Notes: generated by a model from the letters alone, not told the origin. A stretch of DNA of 64,000 nucleotides from JAKAWW01 sp049965095 (GCA_049965095.1 JBMFWR010000001.1:1-64000); one strand, 5' to 3'. Counted from the first letter of the stretch, positions 33,612 through 43,775 are shown. Made by a program: numbers and translations.

Positions 33612-34769
33612 TTAAGGCATTATCGCATTAACTATGAATTGAGGAGAGTATTTTACTAATGATTCGTACGATTCACCTGTTCCAAAATATAGCACAGGCA
33701 AGCCAGTCAATCTAGTTATCGAAACCGCGCCGCCACCTTTTGCATCGCAGTCAAGCTTGGTTAGTATAATGCCATCAATTTTTATGAACTTTTTAAACTC
33801 GTTTATTTGTGATGCAATTGCATTCCCTGATATGCTCTCGCCAACATATATAACAAGGTCTGGCTTTGCTACCCTTACCATTTTTTCAACCTCCCTTAGA
33901 AGGCTTTTATTTGTTTCCTGGCGGCCAGCACTGTCTATTAACACAACATCAGCACCGTGGGACGAAGCATAAGCTATGGCGTCAAAAGCTATGCTTGCTG
34001 GATCGGCACCGTACGTGCTCTTAATGACAGGCACGCCAAGCTTGTTAGCATGATATTCTGTCTGTTCTATGGCAGCTGCTCTAAATGTATCGCTTGCTGC
34101 CATTACCACGTTTTTCCCATTGTTCTTTAGCATGTAGGCGATTTTTGCAATTGTTGTAGTCTTGCCTGTGCCGTTTGGCCCAAGGAAAAGTATTTTCACT
34201 GGTTTAATGCCGTTTGACAATCTTTCTGAAACAAAATCAGGTATTTCTAAACCTTTCACTTCGCTTAAAGACCTTGTAAGGGTGTCCCTTACAGATTCAA
34301 GCACTTCTGCTTGAAGGTTCTTGGAGCCAAATTTCTTTTGGGAAAGCTCTTCCTTAAGCTGTGATCCTATGTGTTCAGCAACTTCATATGCCACATCCGC
34401 CTCGAGCATTGAGGTTTCCATGCTTGCCACAAATTCTTCAATCTCGCTATCACTTAGCCTTACCGAGCCTAGTATGGCACCCTTTATCTTTGTGGAGATC
34501 CCAACTTCGACAACTTTTGGCTTTTCTTTATCTTTAGTCTGATTTGGATTCTTTACCTCATCATTTCCTTTTTTTTCTTCGCTTATTCCGTTTTCATCCA
34601 ACTTATTTTCCCCAATCACCACGCTACTTTGCTTATCTTTTGCAGATTCTTCAGGCTGCAGATTTTCTCTTTCGCTAGGCTGATTTTCTATATGCTTTAT
34701 TTCTGGCTCTTCCTTCTTGACAAAAGTTTTGACTGCATTTGATATCTTTTTCCTCAATTCATCAAACAT
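33612..34769 (-). CDS. ftsY: Signal recognition particle receptor FtsY
   Basis: It docks SRP-ribosome complexes at the membrane. A long acidic/charged N-terminal A domain (1-85) is followed by the N helical domain and the G domain: GPNGTGKTTTIAKIA (G1), SDTFRAAAIEQ, IDSAGRQETN (G3) and TKLDCDAKGGG (G4/G5). The gene follows the prefoldin alpha gene by 4 bp on the same strand, a combination found in other archaea. Confidence 0.95.
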   Translation of the reverse strand: MFDELRKKISNAVKTFVKKEEPEIKHIENQPSERENLQPEESAKDKQSSVVIGENKLDENGISEEKKGNDEVKNPNQTKDKEKPKVVEVGISTKIKGAILGSVRLSDSEIEEFVASMETSMLEADVAYEVAEHIGSQLKEELSQKKFGSKNLQAEVLESVRDTLTRSLSEVKGLEIPDFVSERLSNGIKPVKILFLGPNGTGKTTTIAKIAYMLKNNGKNVVMAASDTFRAAAIEQTEYHANKLGVPVIKSTYGADPASIAFDAIAYASSHGADVVLIDSAGRQETNKSLLREVEKMVRVAKPDLVIYVGESISGNAIASQINEFKKFIKIDGIILTKLDCDAKGGGAVSITRLTGLPVLYFGTGESYESLVKYSPQFIVNAIMP

Positions 34770-34773
34770 TGGA

Positions 34774-35193
34774 TCACTTTTCAGCAGCCTGCAATTTGTA
34801 CATTACACTCAGTAGTGATTCCTCTATTTTGCGCTTGTTGCTGTTTAGTGCATTAAGTTCGGCGCTCTTACGCTCTAGGTTCTTAACAGCATATTCCTTA
34901 GCTCTTTCGGTAGGCATTTCTACAAAATAGCCAGCACCTATGCCAACTATAAAGGAATCCATTTTGAGGGCCTTTCCCTTCATGAAAAAATTGCTTCCTA
35001 GATCTATAAGTAGATCATGGCCATCTACAGATTCGCTGCTCTCTATGACTTTTTGGACAGCGTTAAGCCTGTTGAGCTCATCTATCACAGCGCTGATTGA
35101 ATCGGTAAGCATATGGTATTGCTCTTCATACAGCTGTTGTAGGTATCTAAGATCCTCAGCGCTGTATTTTTCATCCCCTAAATTTTGGTCCAT
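34774..35193 (-). CDS. pfdA: Prefoldin alpha subunit
   Basis: This 139-residue protein is part of the hexameric chaperone that hands unfolded protein to the thermosome. Two long coiled coils (about 10-50 and 95-138) flank a small beta-hairpin core LLIDLGSNFFMKGKALKMDSFIVGIGAGYFVEMP, the alpha-class pattern. The ATG has CGTGATTTT 9 nt upstream. It is co-oriented with and 4 bp from ftsY. Confidence 0.9.
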   Translation of the reverse strand: MDQNLGDEKYSAEDLRYLQQLYEEQYHMLTDSISAVIDELNRLNAVQKVIESSESVDGHDLLIDLGSNFFMKGKALKMDSFIVGIGAGYFVEMPTERAKEYAVKNLERKSAELNALNSNKRKIEESLLSVMYKLQAAEK

Positions 35194-35266
35194 AAAATCA
35201 CGCTATACATATTTATAAAAGAATTTATATTAATATAATACATCTTTGCCTGTTCTCGTGCTTAAA

Positions 35267-37573
35267 ATGATAGACAGTATTGAGTTAGAAAATTGGAAGG
35301 TGCATAAGCACACGAAAATGCAGTTTAGAAAAGGAGTAAATGTACTTATCGGAGTAATGGGTGCGGGCAAAAGCACTATACTTGATGCCATATCTTTTGG
35401 ACTTTTCGGCACTTTTCCAGCTTTGGCGCACAGGAGAGTAAGCACCGATGACATAATATCGCGCTACCCCGTAGAGGAAAAGGAAGCAATTGTGAAAGTT
35501 GAATTCGGCGATGGCAATGACATTTACACAGTGACAAGGAAGATTACAAGAGATAGCGCAACTACTGCAAGGCTTGAAAAAAATGGAGTTTTCATACAAG
35601 CCCAACCTGCACGGGTAAATGAAGAGATAGGGCATATACTTAAGATGGACTATGAGACATTTTCGCGAGTAATATATGCGGAACAGAACAGGCTGGATTA
35701 TTTCATGGAGCTTGCCAAAGGGGACCGCAAGAAGCAGATAGACCAGATGCTGGGGCTTTACAATTTTGCCAAGGCCGAAGACAATGCAACCTCTCTGCTG
35801 AATTACCTAAAAATGATTGCAAGCGAAGATGAAAAGAACATTGCAGGCTTCGACATCAAAAAATTAAAATCAGACATTGAAGCGCTTACAGCAGAAAAGG
35901 GCAAGTACATTGAAGAGCAGAACACACTACAAAAGGAGCTTGAAATTGTATCAAACGAAGCTAAAAAGATAAGTGCAGAAATAATGGCAGCAAAAGATGC
36001 AAATGAGAAAAGGGCAAGGCTTACAAACGAGATAAATGAACTCAACGGGAAGCTGGCAACTTACAAGAACGAACTTTCCAAGATAAAATCAAATAGGCCA
36101 GCAGAAGCAATAGCTACAGACATAGAATTCAATTCAAAATTAGTAGAAAGACTGAACAGCGAATTGAAAACCCTAAGAGATGAAGAAAGAAGATTAGTCA
36201 AGAAGCTTTCTGATGAAGAATCAAAAGGGAAGCAAATAGATCAGAGTAGCAAAGAGAAGGAGTCCATAATGAAGATGCTTGAAAAAAGAAGCATTGAAAC
36301 CATTGAGAAAGAATATGCTTCAATTTCAGAATCTGTAGACTCTGCAAGGAAGAGTATTGCTGCTGCAAAAAGCACGCTTGAAGAGAATGAGAAATGGGCA
36401 AAGGAGCTCGAAAAACATATTTCCGCATGCCCGGTGTGCAATAGGGATCTCACTGATGAAATGCGCATTGCACTTTTAAACCAGAAAAACGAGATCATAA
36501 AAAATTCGAATAGTAGAATAGCTGCACTTGAGGAGGAGTTGCAAAAAGCGCTGGTGAAAAGGCAAGAAATAGAACAGGAATTAAGGAAAGCAAAGATAAA
36601 TGCTGACAAGCTCCGCACTTACGATGGTGTAGAAGAACAAAAGAAGATGGTTGAAGAGAATATATCAAAATTGAGCATCATGCTTGCAGACATGCAAAAA
36701 ACAATAAACGGCAAAAATCAGGAAATTGATGAATCTAATAAAAAGTCAGCTGATTTAACTGCCGAGCTAAATGATGCAAAAAGGCTTGACAGATACAAGA
36801 AAGGCATTGAGGAAACAAACAAGCTTATAGAGGCAAAAAGTGCCGAGCTGGCTTCCATAAAAGTTGATGAAAAGCGCCTTTATGAATTGCAAGACATTTT
36901 AATAACAATCAAATCGCAAATTAGTGGAAAACAGGCAAAAGTTGAAAGCAACAAGAAGTATCTTGACAATATAGATTCGCAATTGAATGAGAAGACAGGC
37001 GCGTTACAGAGGGCAAATGAGATAAGCGAGAGGATGGAGAAAAGAGAGCAGGCAATTTTAGAAATAGGTAAATTCAAGAGCGCGCTTGTGGAAACCGAAG
37101 GCAATTTGAGGACCGACCTTGTTAGATCGATAAATAGCATGATGGAATCGCTTTGGCCTGAACTCTACCCTTATGAAGATTATGTATCGATACGGCTAAA
37201 GGCAGAAAGCGACGATTATTCGCTTGAGGCCGCATTATATAACAAAAAGGGGGATAATACATGGGTAGACGTAAACAGCATTGCAAGCGGAGGAGAGCGG
37301 AGCGTTGCCAGCTTGGCCATGAGGATAGCGCTTGCTATGGTGGTAGTTCCAAACCTCAAATGGCTTATACTGGATGAACCTACGCACAATATAGATGAAA
37401 GCGGGATAAGCAAGCTTATAGACGTGCTAGGAAATTCAATGCCGAAGATAGTCGACCAGATTTTTGTAATAACACATGATAGCTCCTTGAAAAACATAAG
37501 CTTTGCAAAAATATACCAGATAGACAGGAACAAAAGCGAGAACGGACCCGCAAGCATAATTGAAATTAGCTGA
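35267..37573 (+). CDS. rad50: DNA repair ATPase Rad50
   Basis: This SMC-like protein tethers DNA ends with Mre11. Walker A GVMGAGKST is at the N-terminus. Long coiled coils surround the zinc hook CPVC (about residues 388-391). ASGGERSVASLAMRIAL (signature) and LILDEPTHNID (Walker B) are at the C-terminus. The ATG at 35267 begins MIDSIELENWKVHK as in other Rad50; a TTG at 35246 adds seven residues. At about 769 residues it is shorter than typical archaeal versions. The usual mre11, herA and nurA neighbours are absent. Confidence 0.94.
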   Translation: MIDSIELENWKVHKHTKMQFRKGVNVLIGVMGAGKSTILDAISFGLFGTFPALAHRRVSTDDIISRYPVEEKEAIVKVEFGDGNDIYTVTRKITRDSATTARLEKNGVFIQAQPARVNEEIGHILKMDYETFSRVIYAEQNRLDYFMELAKGDRKKQIDQMLGLYNFAKAEDNATSLLNYLKMIASEDEKNIAGFDIKKLKSDIEALTAEKGKYIEEQNTLQKELEIVSNEAKKISAEIMAAKDANEKRARLTNEINELNGKLATYKNELSKIKSNRPAEAIATDIEFNSKLVERLNSELKTLRDEERRLVKKLSDEESKGKQIDQSSKEKESIMKMLEKRSIETIEKEYASISESVDSARKSIAAAKSTLEENEKWAKELEKHISACPVCNRDLTDEMRIALLNQKNEIIKNSNSRIAALEEELQKALVKRQEIEQELRKAKINADKLRTYDGVEEQKKMVEENISKLSIMLADMQKTINGKNQEIDESNKKSADLTAELNDAKRLDRYKKGIEETNKLIEAKSAELASIKVDEKRLYELQDILITIKSQISGKQAKVESNKKYLDNIDSQLNEKTGALQRANEISERMEKREQAILEIGKFKSALVETEGNLRTDLVRSINSMMESLWPELYPYEDYVSIRLKAESDDYSLEAALYNKKGDNTWVDVNSIASGGERSVASLAMRIALAMVVVPNLKWLILDEPTHNIDESGISKLIDVLGNSMPKIVDQIFVITHDSSLKNISFAKIYQIDRNKSENGPASIIEIS

Positions 37574-37590
37574 TAAATTGGTAGACCCAA

Positions 37591-38643
37591 ATGATAAAAG
37601 AAGCGGCACTTTGGAAGCCATTGCCAAATGACAAGGTTGAATGCTTTGCGTGCGCACGACGCTGCAAAATACCAAAAGACTCACATGGCTACTGCTTTGT
37701 AAGGAAGAACATAAACGGTAAATTATACCTTATCAACTATGGCATTTTAGAAGCTATTCAGCTTGACCCCATAGAGAAAAAGCCATTCAACCATTTCATG
37801 CCTGGAAGCTATGTTCTTGGGGTAGGCACTTCATCGTGCAACTGGGGCTGCCTATTTTGCCAAAACCACCATATTTCAAAGGAAAGAGAAGTAAGGGGCA
37901 TAGAAAAAACCCCTGGCGAGATAATAGAAATGGCAATTGCCAACAATGCAAGGGGCATTGCATATACGTATAACGAGCCGACAATTTTCATTGAGTTTGT
38001 ACTAGATACGGCCAAGCTTGCGCATGAAAATAACCTATTCAACGTTTTTGTAACCAATGGATATATGACAAAGGAAACGGTAGGAATGATGAAAGGGCTT
38101 ATAGATGCGGTAGTTGTCGATTTCAAAGGAAATGGCGATGAAAAATTCATGAACAGATACGGCGCAGTTCCTTCTGCAGAACCCATAAAGGATGCTCTGC
38201 TTGAGATGAAAAAAGCAGGCATACATATAGAAATCACAGATTTAATAATACCACAGGTAGGGGATTCCGAGAAGGAATGCGACAGCCTTACAAAGTGGAT
38301 AGCAAAAAATCTAGGTAGCAATACACCAATACACTTTACCAGGTTTTATCCCGATTATAAAATGGATTATATACCGGAAACAGATTTTGGTGTACTCAAA
38401 AAACATTATGACATTGCAAAAAGCAACGGCTTAAAATTTGTCTACATTGGGAATGTTCCTGGAAATCCTTATGAAAATACATACTGCCCAAAATGCGGGG
38501 AACTGCTCATACAAAGAAACGGATTTTACATTGAAAAATGGAACCTGAAAAAGGGAAACAGATGCAAGAAATGCGGCACTAAGATACCCATTGTGGGAGA
38601 ATTCGGCAAAACAGGTTATAAAGGAATCGTATCTTTATACTAG
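37591..38643 (+). CDS. AmmeMemoRadiSam-system radical SAM enzyme
   Basis: The N-terminal CFACARRCKIPKDSHGYCFVR is the Cys-rich region typical of this PflA-like family. It is followed by the cluster motif CNWGCLFCQNHHIS (CxxxCxxC) and YTYNEPTIF. A C-terminal zinc-ribbon (YCPKCGELL...RCKKCGTK) closes the protein. Family members are co-inherited with AMMECR1 and Memo proteins, and their substrate is not established. Neither partner is in this window. It follows rad50 by 17 bp. Confidence 0.85.
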   Translation: MIKEAALWKPLPNDKVECFACARRCKIPKDSHGYCFVRKNINGKLYLINYGILEAIQLDPIEKKPFNHFMPGSYVLGVGTSSCNWGCLFCQNHHISKEREVRGIEKTPGEIIEMAIANNARGIAYTYNEPTIFIEFVLDTAKLAHENNLFNVFVTNGYMTKETVGMMKGLIDAVVVDFKGNGDEKFMNRYGAVPSAEPIKDALLEMKKAGIHIEITDLIIPQVGDSEKECDSLTKWIAKNLGSNTPIHFTRFYPDYKMDYIPETDFGVLKKHYDIAKSNGLKFVYIGNVPGNPYENTYCPKCGELLIQRNGFYIEKWNLKKGNRCKKCGTKIPIVGEFGKTGYKGIVSLY

Positions 38644-38740
38644 ATACAAGTATGCGGTATTTGCATTACATATGCATCAAAGCTGAGCATAAAGGTATTT
38701 TATATTAACTTTTCCCTACAGAACATAATGTAGTGGTAAA

Positions 38741-41107
38741 ATGGATGGAGATTATAGCCCATCAACTGCGGAAGCTTACTTGCGCGCACTTTGGGAAGAT
38801 TCAGGAATATTCAAATTTGACGAAAATTCTAAAAAGCAGGTATTTTCCATAGACACACCTCCACCCACAATATCTGGAGAGCTGCATATGGGCCATATGT
38901 TTTCATATTCCCATGCAGATTTCATTGCAAGATACAAGCGCATGCGCGGCTACAACGTGTTTTATCCATTTGGCATAGACAATAATGGCCTGCCAACGGA
39001 GTTACTTATAGAAAAAAAATTCAACACTACTGCTGAAGCGCTTGGCAGGGACAAATTTGTCAAGCTTGTTCAAGACAACATATCAGAATATGTCAATGCT
39101 TACATAAGCATAATGAAGATGCTTGGCTTAAGCGTTGACTGGAGCAAAACTTACGAGACCATATCTGATGATGTGCAAAAGAGGTCACAGCTTTCTTTCT
39201 TAAAGCTGATAGAGCTTGGCAGGATATATAGGAATGAAGAACCTGTTTTGTTCTGCCCAAAATGCAAGACAGTAATATCACAGATGGAGCTCGAAGACAA
39301 GCAGATAGAAAGCAAAATTTATACTCTAAATTTTGGTGACTTAAAAATTGCTACCACCAGGCCAGAATTGCTACCTGCATGCGTAGCTGTACTAGTTAAT
39401 CCGGAAGACAGCAGATATTCCAGCCTGATTGGTAAGACCATAAAAGTGCCGTTATTCGATTCAAAGGTAAAAATTATTGGAGACCAGAACGTGGAAAAGG
39501 ATTTTGGAACAGGTGCAGTAATGTGCTGCACCTTCGGGGACGCAACTGATGTTGAATGGTACAAAAAGTACAACCTTGACCTTAAGATAATAATAGATGA
39601 GACAGGGCACATGAGCAACGACTATTTTAAGGGACTCACCATAAAGGAAGCAAGAGGCAAAATTGTTGAAGACTTGAAAGCCAAAGGCATTATAATAGAT
39701 GAAAAGCCGATTACGCATAATGTAAATGTGCACGAGAGATGCGGAACAGAAGTGGAGTTTATATCAAAGAAACAGTGGAAGGTAAGGTATCTTGATCTAA
39801 AAGACAAGTTCATAGAACTGGGCAGGGAGGTAAATTGGCACCCAGAATTCATGAGGGTGCGCTATGAAAACTGGGTAAACGGCTTGAAGTGGGACTGGAA
39901 CATATCGCGCCAGAGGATGTTTGGCGTAAAGTTCCCAGTATGGTATTGCAAGAAGTGTGGAAAGCCGAAGTTTGCACACATTGAGGACCTTCCAGTAGAT
40001 CCGTTTGTAGACAAGCCAAGAGAGCCATGCGAATGCGGCTCAGATGAATTTATACCTGAAACTGACGTTATGGATACATGGGCAACTTCTTCACTGACAC
40101 CTCTCATAAATGCAAAGTGGGGCGAAGAAAAAAATTACATGAATATTATTTACCCGATGTCAATGAGGCCACAAGCCCATGAGATAATATCTTTCTGGGC
40201 GTTTACCACTATAGTGAAATCATATTTCCATACGGGCACTATACCATGGCACGATATTGTGCTTTCTGGGCACGGGCTAGACCCACATGGCAGACCGATA
40301 CACAAGTCATGGGGCAATGTAATAAAGCCAGAGCCATATTTTGAAAAATTCGGCGCCGATGCGATAAGATACTGGGCTAGTGGAGCAATGCTAGGCGATG
40401 ACATATCATTCCAGGAAAAGGATATCACTGCAGCTACAAGGCTTATAAAGAAAATGTGGAACTTGGGCAAGTTCATAAGCCAGCACCTAACAAGCGAATG
40501 CAATTTTGATTCTATAGAGTACACTGACGAGCTTGAGATTGCAAGGCTGAACACAATGCTTGCAGAGGTAACCACAAATTTTGAAAACTTTGACTATTTC
40601 AGGGCAAGAATGCGAGCTGAGGAGTTCTTCTGGGAATTTGCAAATGATTACATAGAGATAGTCAAGCACAGAATATATGGAAATAACTTATCGGCGATAT
40701 GCACGGCTGCAAAGGTTTTCTTATATACATTAAAGGCACTTGCACCTATAATTCCTTTTGCCACAGATTATATATACCAGGAGCTATACCTTAAGAACAA
40801 AGGTTTGCTGCATGGCTTGGAAGAGCCCGCAATTTCTATTCACGTCAGCAAATGGCCCGAATATGAATCAAAGCCAAACGAAAAGAGCATAAACTCGTGG
40901 AAAAGCCTTCTCGAAGTAGTTCATTTTGCAAGGAAGTGGAAGCACGAAAATGGCATGCCGCTAAATGGGGAATTGTCAAGCATTGTCATAGATGAAAAAC
41001 TGAAGGGAGAACTTGAAAAAAGTGTTGACGATATTAAAGGAGCGCTTAAGGCAAAAGAGGTTTCTTTTGGGCCTACGGAAGGATTGCCTTGCAAGTTGCA
41101 AAAATGA
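38741..41107 (+). CDS. valS: Valyl-tRNA synthetase
   Basis: This class I synthetase charges tRNA-Val. PPPTISGELHMGHM is the HIGH region, the CP1 editing domain follows, DVMDTWATSSLTP is diagnostic for the Val-type active site, and a zinc-binding WYCKKCGKPKF...CECGSDEF sits between. The KMSKS loop reads RPIHKSWGNV: only the second Lys-Ser is kept, so ATP binding must tolerate the loss of the first Lys. At 788 residues it is on the short side, with a compact anticodon-binding domain. Confidence 0.93.
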   Translation: MDGDYSPSTAEAYLRALWEDSGIFKFDENSKKQVFSIDTPPPTISGELHMGHMFSYSHADFIARYKRMRGYNVFYPFGIDNNGLPTELLIEKKFNTTAEALGRDKFVKLVQDNISEYVNAYISIMKMLGLSVDWSKTYETISDDVQKRSQLSFLKLIELGRIYRNEEPVLFCPKCKTVISQMELEDKQIESKIYTLNFGDLKIATTRPELLPACVAVLVNPEDSRYSSLIGKTIKVPLFDSKVKIIGDQNVEKDFGTGAVMCCTFGDATDVEWYKKYNLDLKIIIDETGHMSNDYFKGLTIKEARGKIVEDLKAKGIIIDEKPITHNVNVHERCGTEVEFISKKQWKVRYLDLKDKFIELGREVNWHPEFMRVRYENWVNGLKWDWNISRQRMFGVKFPVWYCKKCGKPKFAHIEDLPVDPFVDKPREPCECGSDEFIPETDVMDTWATSSLTPLINAKWGEEKNYMNIIYPMSMRPQAHEIISFWAFTTIVKSYFHTGTIPWHDIVLSGHGLDPHGRPIHKSWGNVIKPEPYFEKFGADAIRYWASGAMLGDDISFQEKDITAATRLIKKMWNLGKFISQHLTSECNFDSIEYTDELEIARLNTMLAEVTTNFENFDYFRARMRAEEFFWEFANDYIEIVKHRIYGNNLSAICTAAKVFLYTLKALAPIIPFATDYIYQELYLKNKGLLHGLEEPAISIHVSKWPEYESKPNEKSINSWKSLLEVVHFARKWKHENGMPLNGELSSIVIDEKLKGELEKSVDDIKGALKAKEVSFGPTEGLPCKLQK

Positions 41108-41179
41108 CTTTTACACAGTTATTTGCTTTTTCTACATTTTATTTTATAACTTTCATTCAATGATTTATGTGGTGAGTGA

Positions 41180-42502
41180 ATGGATAGAAGGAATGTAATA
41201 ATAATAGGCGCCGCTGGTAGAGATTTTCACAATTTTAATGTCTTGTTTAGGGATAATCCAGATTACAATGTTGTTGCATTTACTGCAGCACAGATACCTT
41301 TCATATCAGACAGAGTCTACCCAAAAGAGTTGGCAGGAAAACTTTACCCCAAAGGCATAAGGATATATGATGAAAGCCTGCTTCCTTCGCTCATAAAAAA
41401 GCTTAAAGCGGAGATTTGCATACAAGCGTATAGCGATCTTCCTTATAACGAAGTAATGCACAAGGCAAGCATTGCAAATGCGAACGGCGCAGATTTCTGG
41501 CTTGTTGCTCCAGAGAATACGATGATAAAATCATCAAAGCCAGTTATTGCGGTGTGCGCAGTAAGGACAGGCAGCGGAAAAAGTCAGACAACACGCTATA
41601 TAGCGAGACTGTTAAAGAAGCATAACAAAAGGGTCGCAATAATAAGGCACCCAATGCCTTATGGAGTGCTTAAAGAACAGATAGTAGAGAGATTTGCCAC
41701 TTTGAAAGACCTTGACAAGTACAAAACCACCATAGAAGAGAGGGAAGATTACGAGCCCCATATAAGGAATGGATTTGTAGTTTATGCTGGGGTCGATTAC
41801 GAGAGGATATTAAGAAGTGCTGAAAAAGAAGCCGATATCATAATCTGGGACGGCGGCAATAATGATGCACCTTTCATAAAACCAGATTTGCTCATAACGG
41901 TTGCGGACCCCCTTAGAGTAGGCAATGAACTTACTTATTACCCAGGGGAGACAGTTGCTAGGATGGCAGATGTGATAGTGTTAAACAAAGTCAATTCAGC
42001 CACCAAAGGTGAGATAGAGGAGCTGAAGGATAACATTAGGCACATAAATAAAACTGCAAAAATTGTAATGGCAGATTCAACCATAATACCAGACAACCCA
42101 AATATGATAAGGGGCAAAACCGCACTAATAATAGAAGACGGACCAACAATAACACATGGTGGAATGAAGTTTGGTGCAGGCAGCGTTGCTGCAAAAATAT
42201 ACGGGGCCAAGGATATTGTAAGCGCAAAGGATTATGCCGTGGGACTTATAAAAGATACATTCAAGAGATACCCACTTCTTGACAAGGAGTTGCCTGCAAT
42301 GGGTTACAGCAAAAAACAGATAAAGGACCTTGAAGAAACGATCAAAAGAGCCGAATGCGATGTTGTAATATCAGCAACGCCGACGAACTTGAGACATATT
42401 ATAAATGTGGACAAGCCGATAGTGCAGGTTGGCTACGAGCTAGCACCACATGGCAAAGATTTTGACAATATAATAGAAAATTTTGCAAAGGGTAGAAAAT
42501 GA
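41180..42502 (+). CDS. Cyclic 2,3-diphosphoglycerate synthetase-like P-loop protein
   Basis: This 440-residue protein opens with the Rossmann-like NVIIIGAAGRDFHNFN, then has a P-loop AVRTGSGKSQTTR near residue 130, and IIIWDGGNNDAPF as Walker B-like. The layout matches the archaeal family of cyclic 2,3-diphosphoglycerate synthetase and its widespread homologues. True cDPG synthesis is known only in some methanogens, so a related GTPase or ATPase role may apply here. The ATG has GGTGAGTGA exactly 9 nt upstream. Confidence 0.75.
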   Translation: MDRRNVIIIGAAGRDFHNFNVLFRDNPDYNVVAFTAAQIPFISDRVYPKELAGKLYPKGIRIYDESLLPSLIKKLKAEICIQAYSDLPYNEVMHKASIANANGADFWLVAPENTMIKSSKPVIAVCAVRTGSGKSQTTRYIARLLKKHNKRVAIIRHPMPYGVLKEQIVERFATLKDLDKYKTTIEEREDYEPHIRNGFVVYAGVDYERILRSAEKEADIIIWDGGNNDAPFIKPDLLITVADPLRVGNELTYYPGETVARMADVIVLNKVNSATKGEIEELKDNIRHINKTAKIVMADSTIIPDNPNMIRGKTALIIEDGPTITHGGMKFGAGSVAAKIYGAKDIVSAKDYAVGLIKDTFKRYPLLDKELPAMGYSKKQIKDLEETIKRAECDVVISATPTNLRHIINVDKPIVQVGYELAPHGKDFDNIIENFAKGRK

Positions 42503-42506
42503 TCAC

Positions 42507-43637
42507 ATGCACGTAAGGGATCCTATATATCATGATATAGAATTGGACGATACTGCGATAAAAATAATAGAAGAGCCAAGCATGCAAAGGCTTCGTTATA
42601 TAAGGCAAAACGGTTTCTCTTATCTTGTCTATATAGGCGCCAATCATACGCGCTTCGAACATTCGCTAGGGACAATGCATGCTACCCAAGAGCTTCAGGA
42701 GGCAATAGGGGATGAGAGGCAGGAATTGGCCCTTGCCGGATTACTCCATGATATAGGGCATGGCCCATTCTCCCACACATCGGAAAGAATAATTAAAAAG
42801 TACCTTAAAAAAGACCACGAAGGCATAGGAAAAGAGATAATAAAAGGCACAGAGATAAGTGATATTATAGCAAATTCCACGGCATCACTAAAAGGTGTCT
42901 TGGGATATTTTGATGGCAAAGGAGGCTATGAAATAGTAGGCGGCACTATCGGTTCTGATAGAATAGACTATCTGCTCAGAGATTCTTATTACACAGGAGT
43001 CGCTTATGGTATGATAGACTACCACAGGATAAAAAGCAAGATCGCTTCTTACAAAGGCAAAATGGCAATACACGAACAGGGTGTTACTGCTTCCGAGTCA
43101 TTGCTCATTGCTAGATACTTCATGTTCAAAAACGTATACATGCACCATGCAAACATAATTGCTGACAGGATGTTCGAAAAGGCAGTTGAAAAAGCAATAG
43201 AATCCGGAAAACTTTCGGCAAAAGAATTCTCTCGAATGGACGACGAAAGCGCAATGCACTTTCTGCTCAATGACAAAAGCTCTTCTGTCATTGCAGCAAG
43301 GTTACATTCAAGGAGGCTATTCAAGCGTGCCTTTTATGGAGAGATTTACAAAAGTGCACGCATAAACGAGGATGAACTTTCGCAAGAGATTATGAGCGAA
43401 GGAGTCGATTACAACGATTTTGTTGTGGCTGTCGCATGCATGAAGTTACCACTTGAAAACATTCATGTAATAGACAAAAATGGAAAAAGCCTTGGGCTGC
43501 TTGGCGATCTATCACCTTTGGTAGATGTGCTGCTTAGCGACAAGCTCAATAAGTGCATGCTTATTGTTGCCGCAGAACCTAAGCTGCTTAAAAAAGTTAA
43601 TCTTATAGTAAGGGAGTATTTAACGCAAAAAACATAA
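42507..43637 (+). CDS. HD-domain phosphohydrolase (dGTPase/SAMHD-like)
   Basis: The roughly 376 residues carry H..RFEHSLGTMH, then LLHDIGHGPFSH, giving the H...HD...D metal set, and the later SDRIDYLLRDSYYTGV block typical of the dNTP triphosphohydrolase-like HD family. The start is ATG 42507 (MHVRDPIYHDIEL), 4 nt after the stop of the previous gene. It may control dNTP pools or degrade nucleotide signals; the substrate is unknown. Confidence 0.85.
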   Translation: MHVRDPIYHDIELDDTAIKIIEEPSMQRLRYIRQNGFSYLVYIGANHTRFEHSLGTMHATQELQEAIGDERQELALAGLLHDIGHGPFSHTSERIIKKYLKKDHEGIGKEIIKGTEISDIIANSTASLKGVLGYFDGKGGYEIVGGTIGSDRIDYLLRDSYYTGVAYGMIDYHRIKSKIASYKGKMAIHEQGVTASESLLIARYFMFKNVYMHHANIIADRMFEKAVEKAIESGKLSAKEFSRMDDESAMHFLLNDKSSSVIAARLHSRRLFKRAFYGEIYKSARINEDELSQEIMSEGVDYNDFVVAVACMKLPLENIHVIDKNGKSLGLLGDLSPLVDVLLSDKLNKCMLIVAAEPKLLKKVNLIVREYLTQKT

Positions 43638-43640
43638 ACA

Positions 43641-43654
43641 TATAAATTTAAATA
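43641..43654 (+). promoter_or_regulatory. TATA box of tRNA-Lys
   Basis: TATAAATTTAAATA lies about 25-38 nt before the tRNA 5' end, fitting a short 5' leader. Confidence 0.5.
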
Positions 43655-43678
43655 GGATAGAATATTTACGTGCTTTAT

Positions 43679-43773
43679 GGGCCCATAGCTCAGTTTGGTA
43701 GAGCGGCTGGCTCTTAACCAGTAGGTCGGGGGTCCGAATTGTTCTTATGAATGAGGAAATCCCCCTGGGCCCG
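43679..43773 (+). tRNA. tRNA-Lys(CUU) with an insertion (intron) in the T loop
   Basis: The acceptor GGGCCCA/TGGGCCC, the D arm, and the anticodon stem GCTGG/CCAGT around CTCTTAA (anticodon CUU) are present, with G73. The T stem GGGGG (43728-43732) pairs with CCCCC (43761-43765), but the loop is 28 nt instead of 7. About 21 nt are therefore in excess, most simply a non-canonical intron in the T loop. The spliced loop would read close to TCCGAAT, with C at position 55. The CUU anticodon and GGGCC acceptor fit lysine. Confidence 0.85.
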
Positions 43774-43775
43774 CT

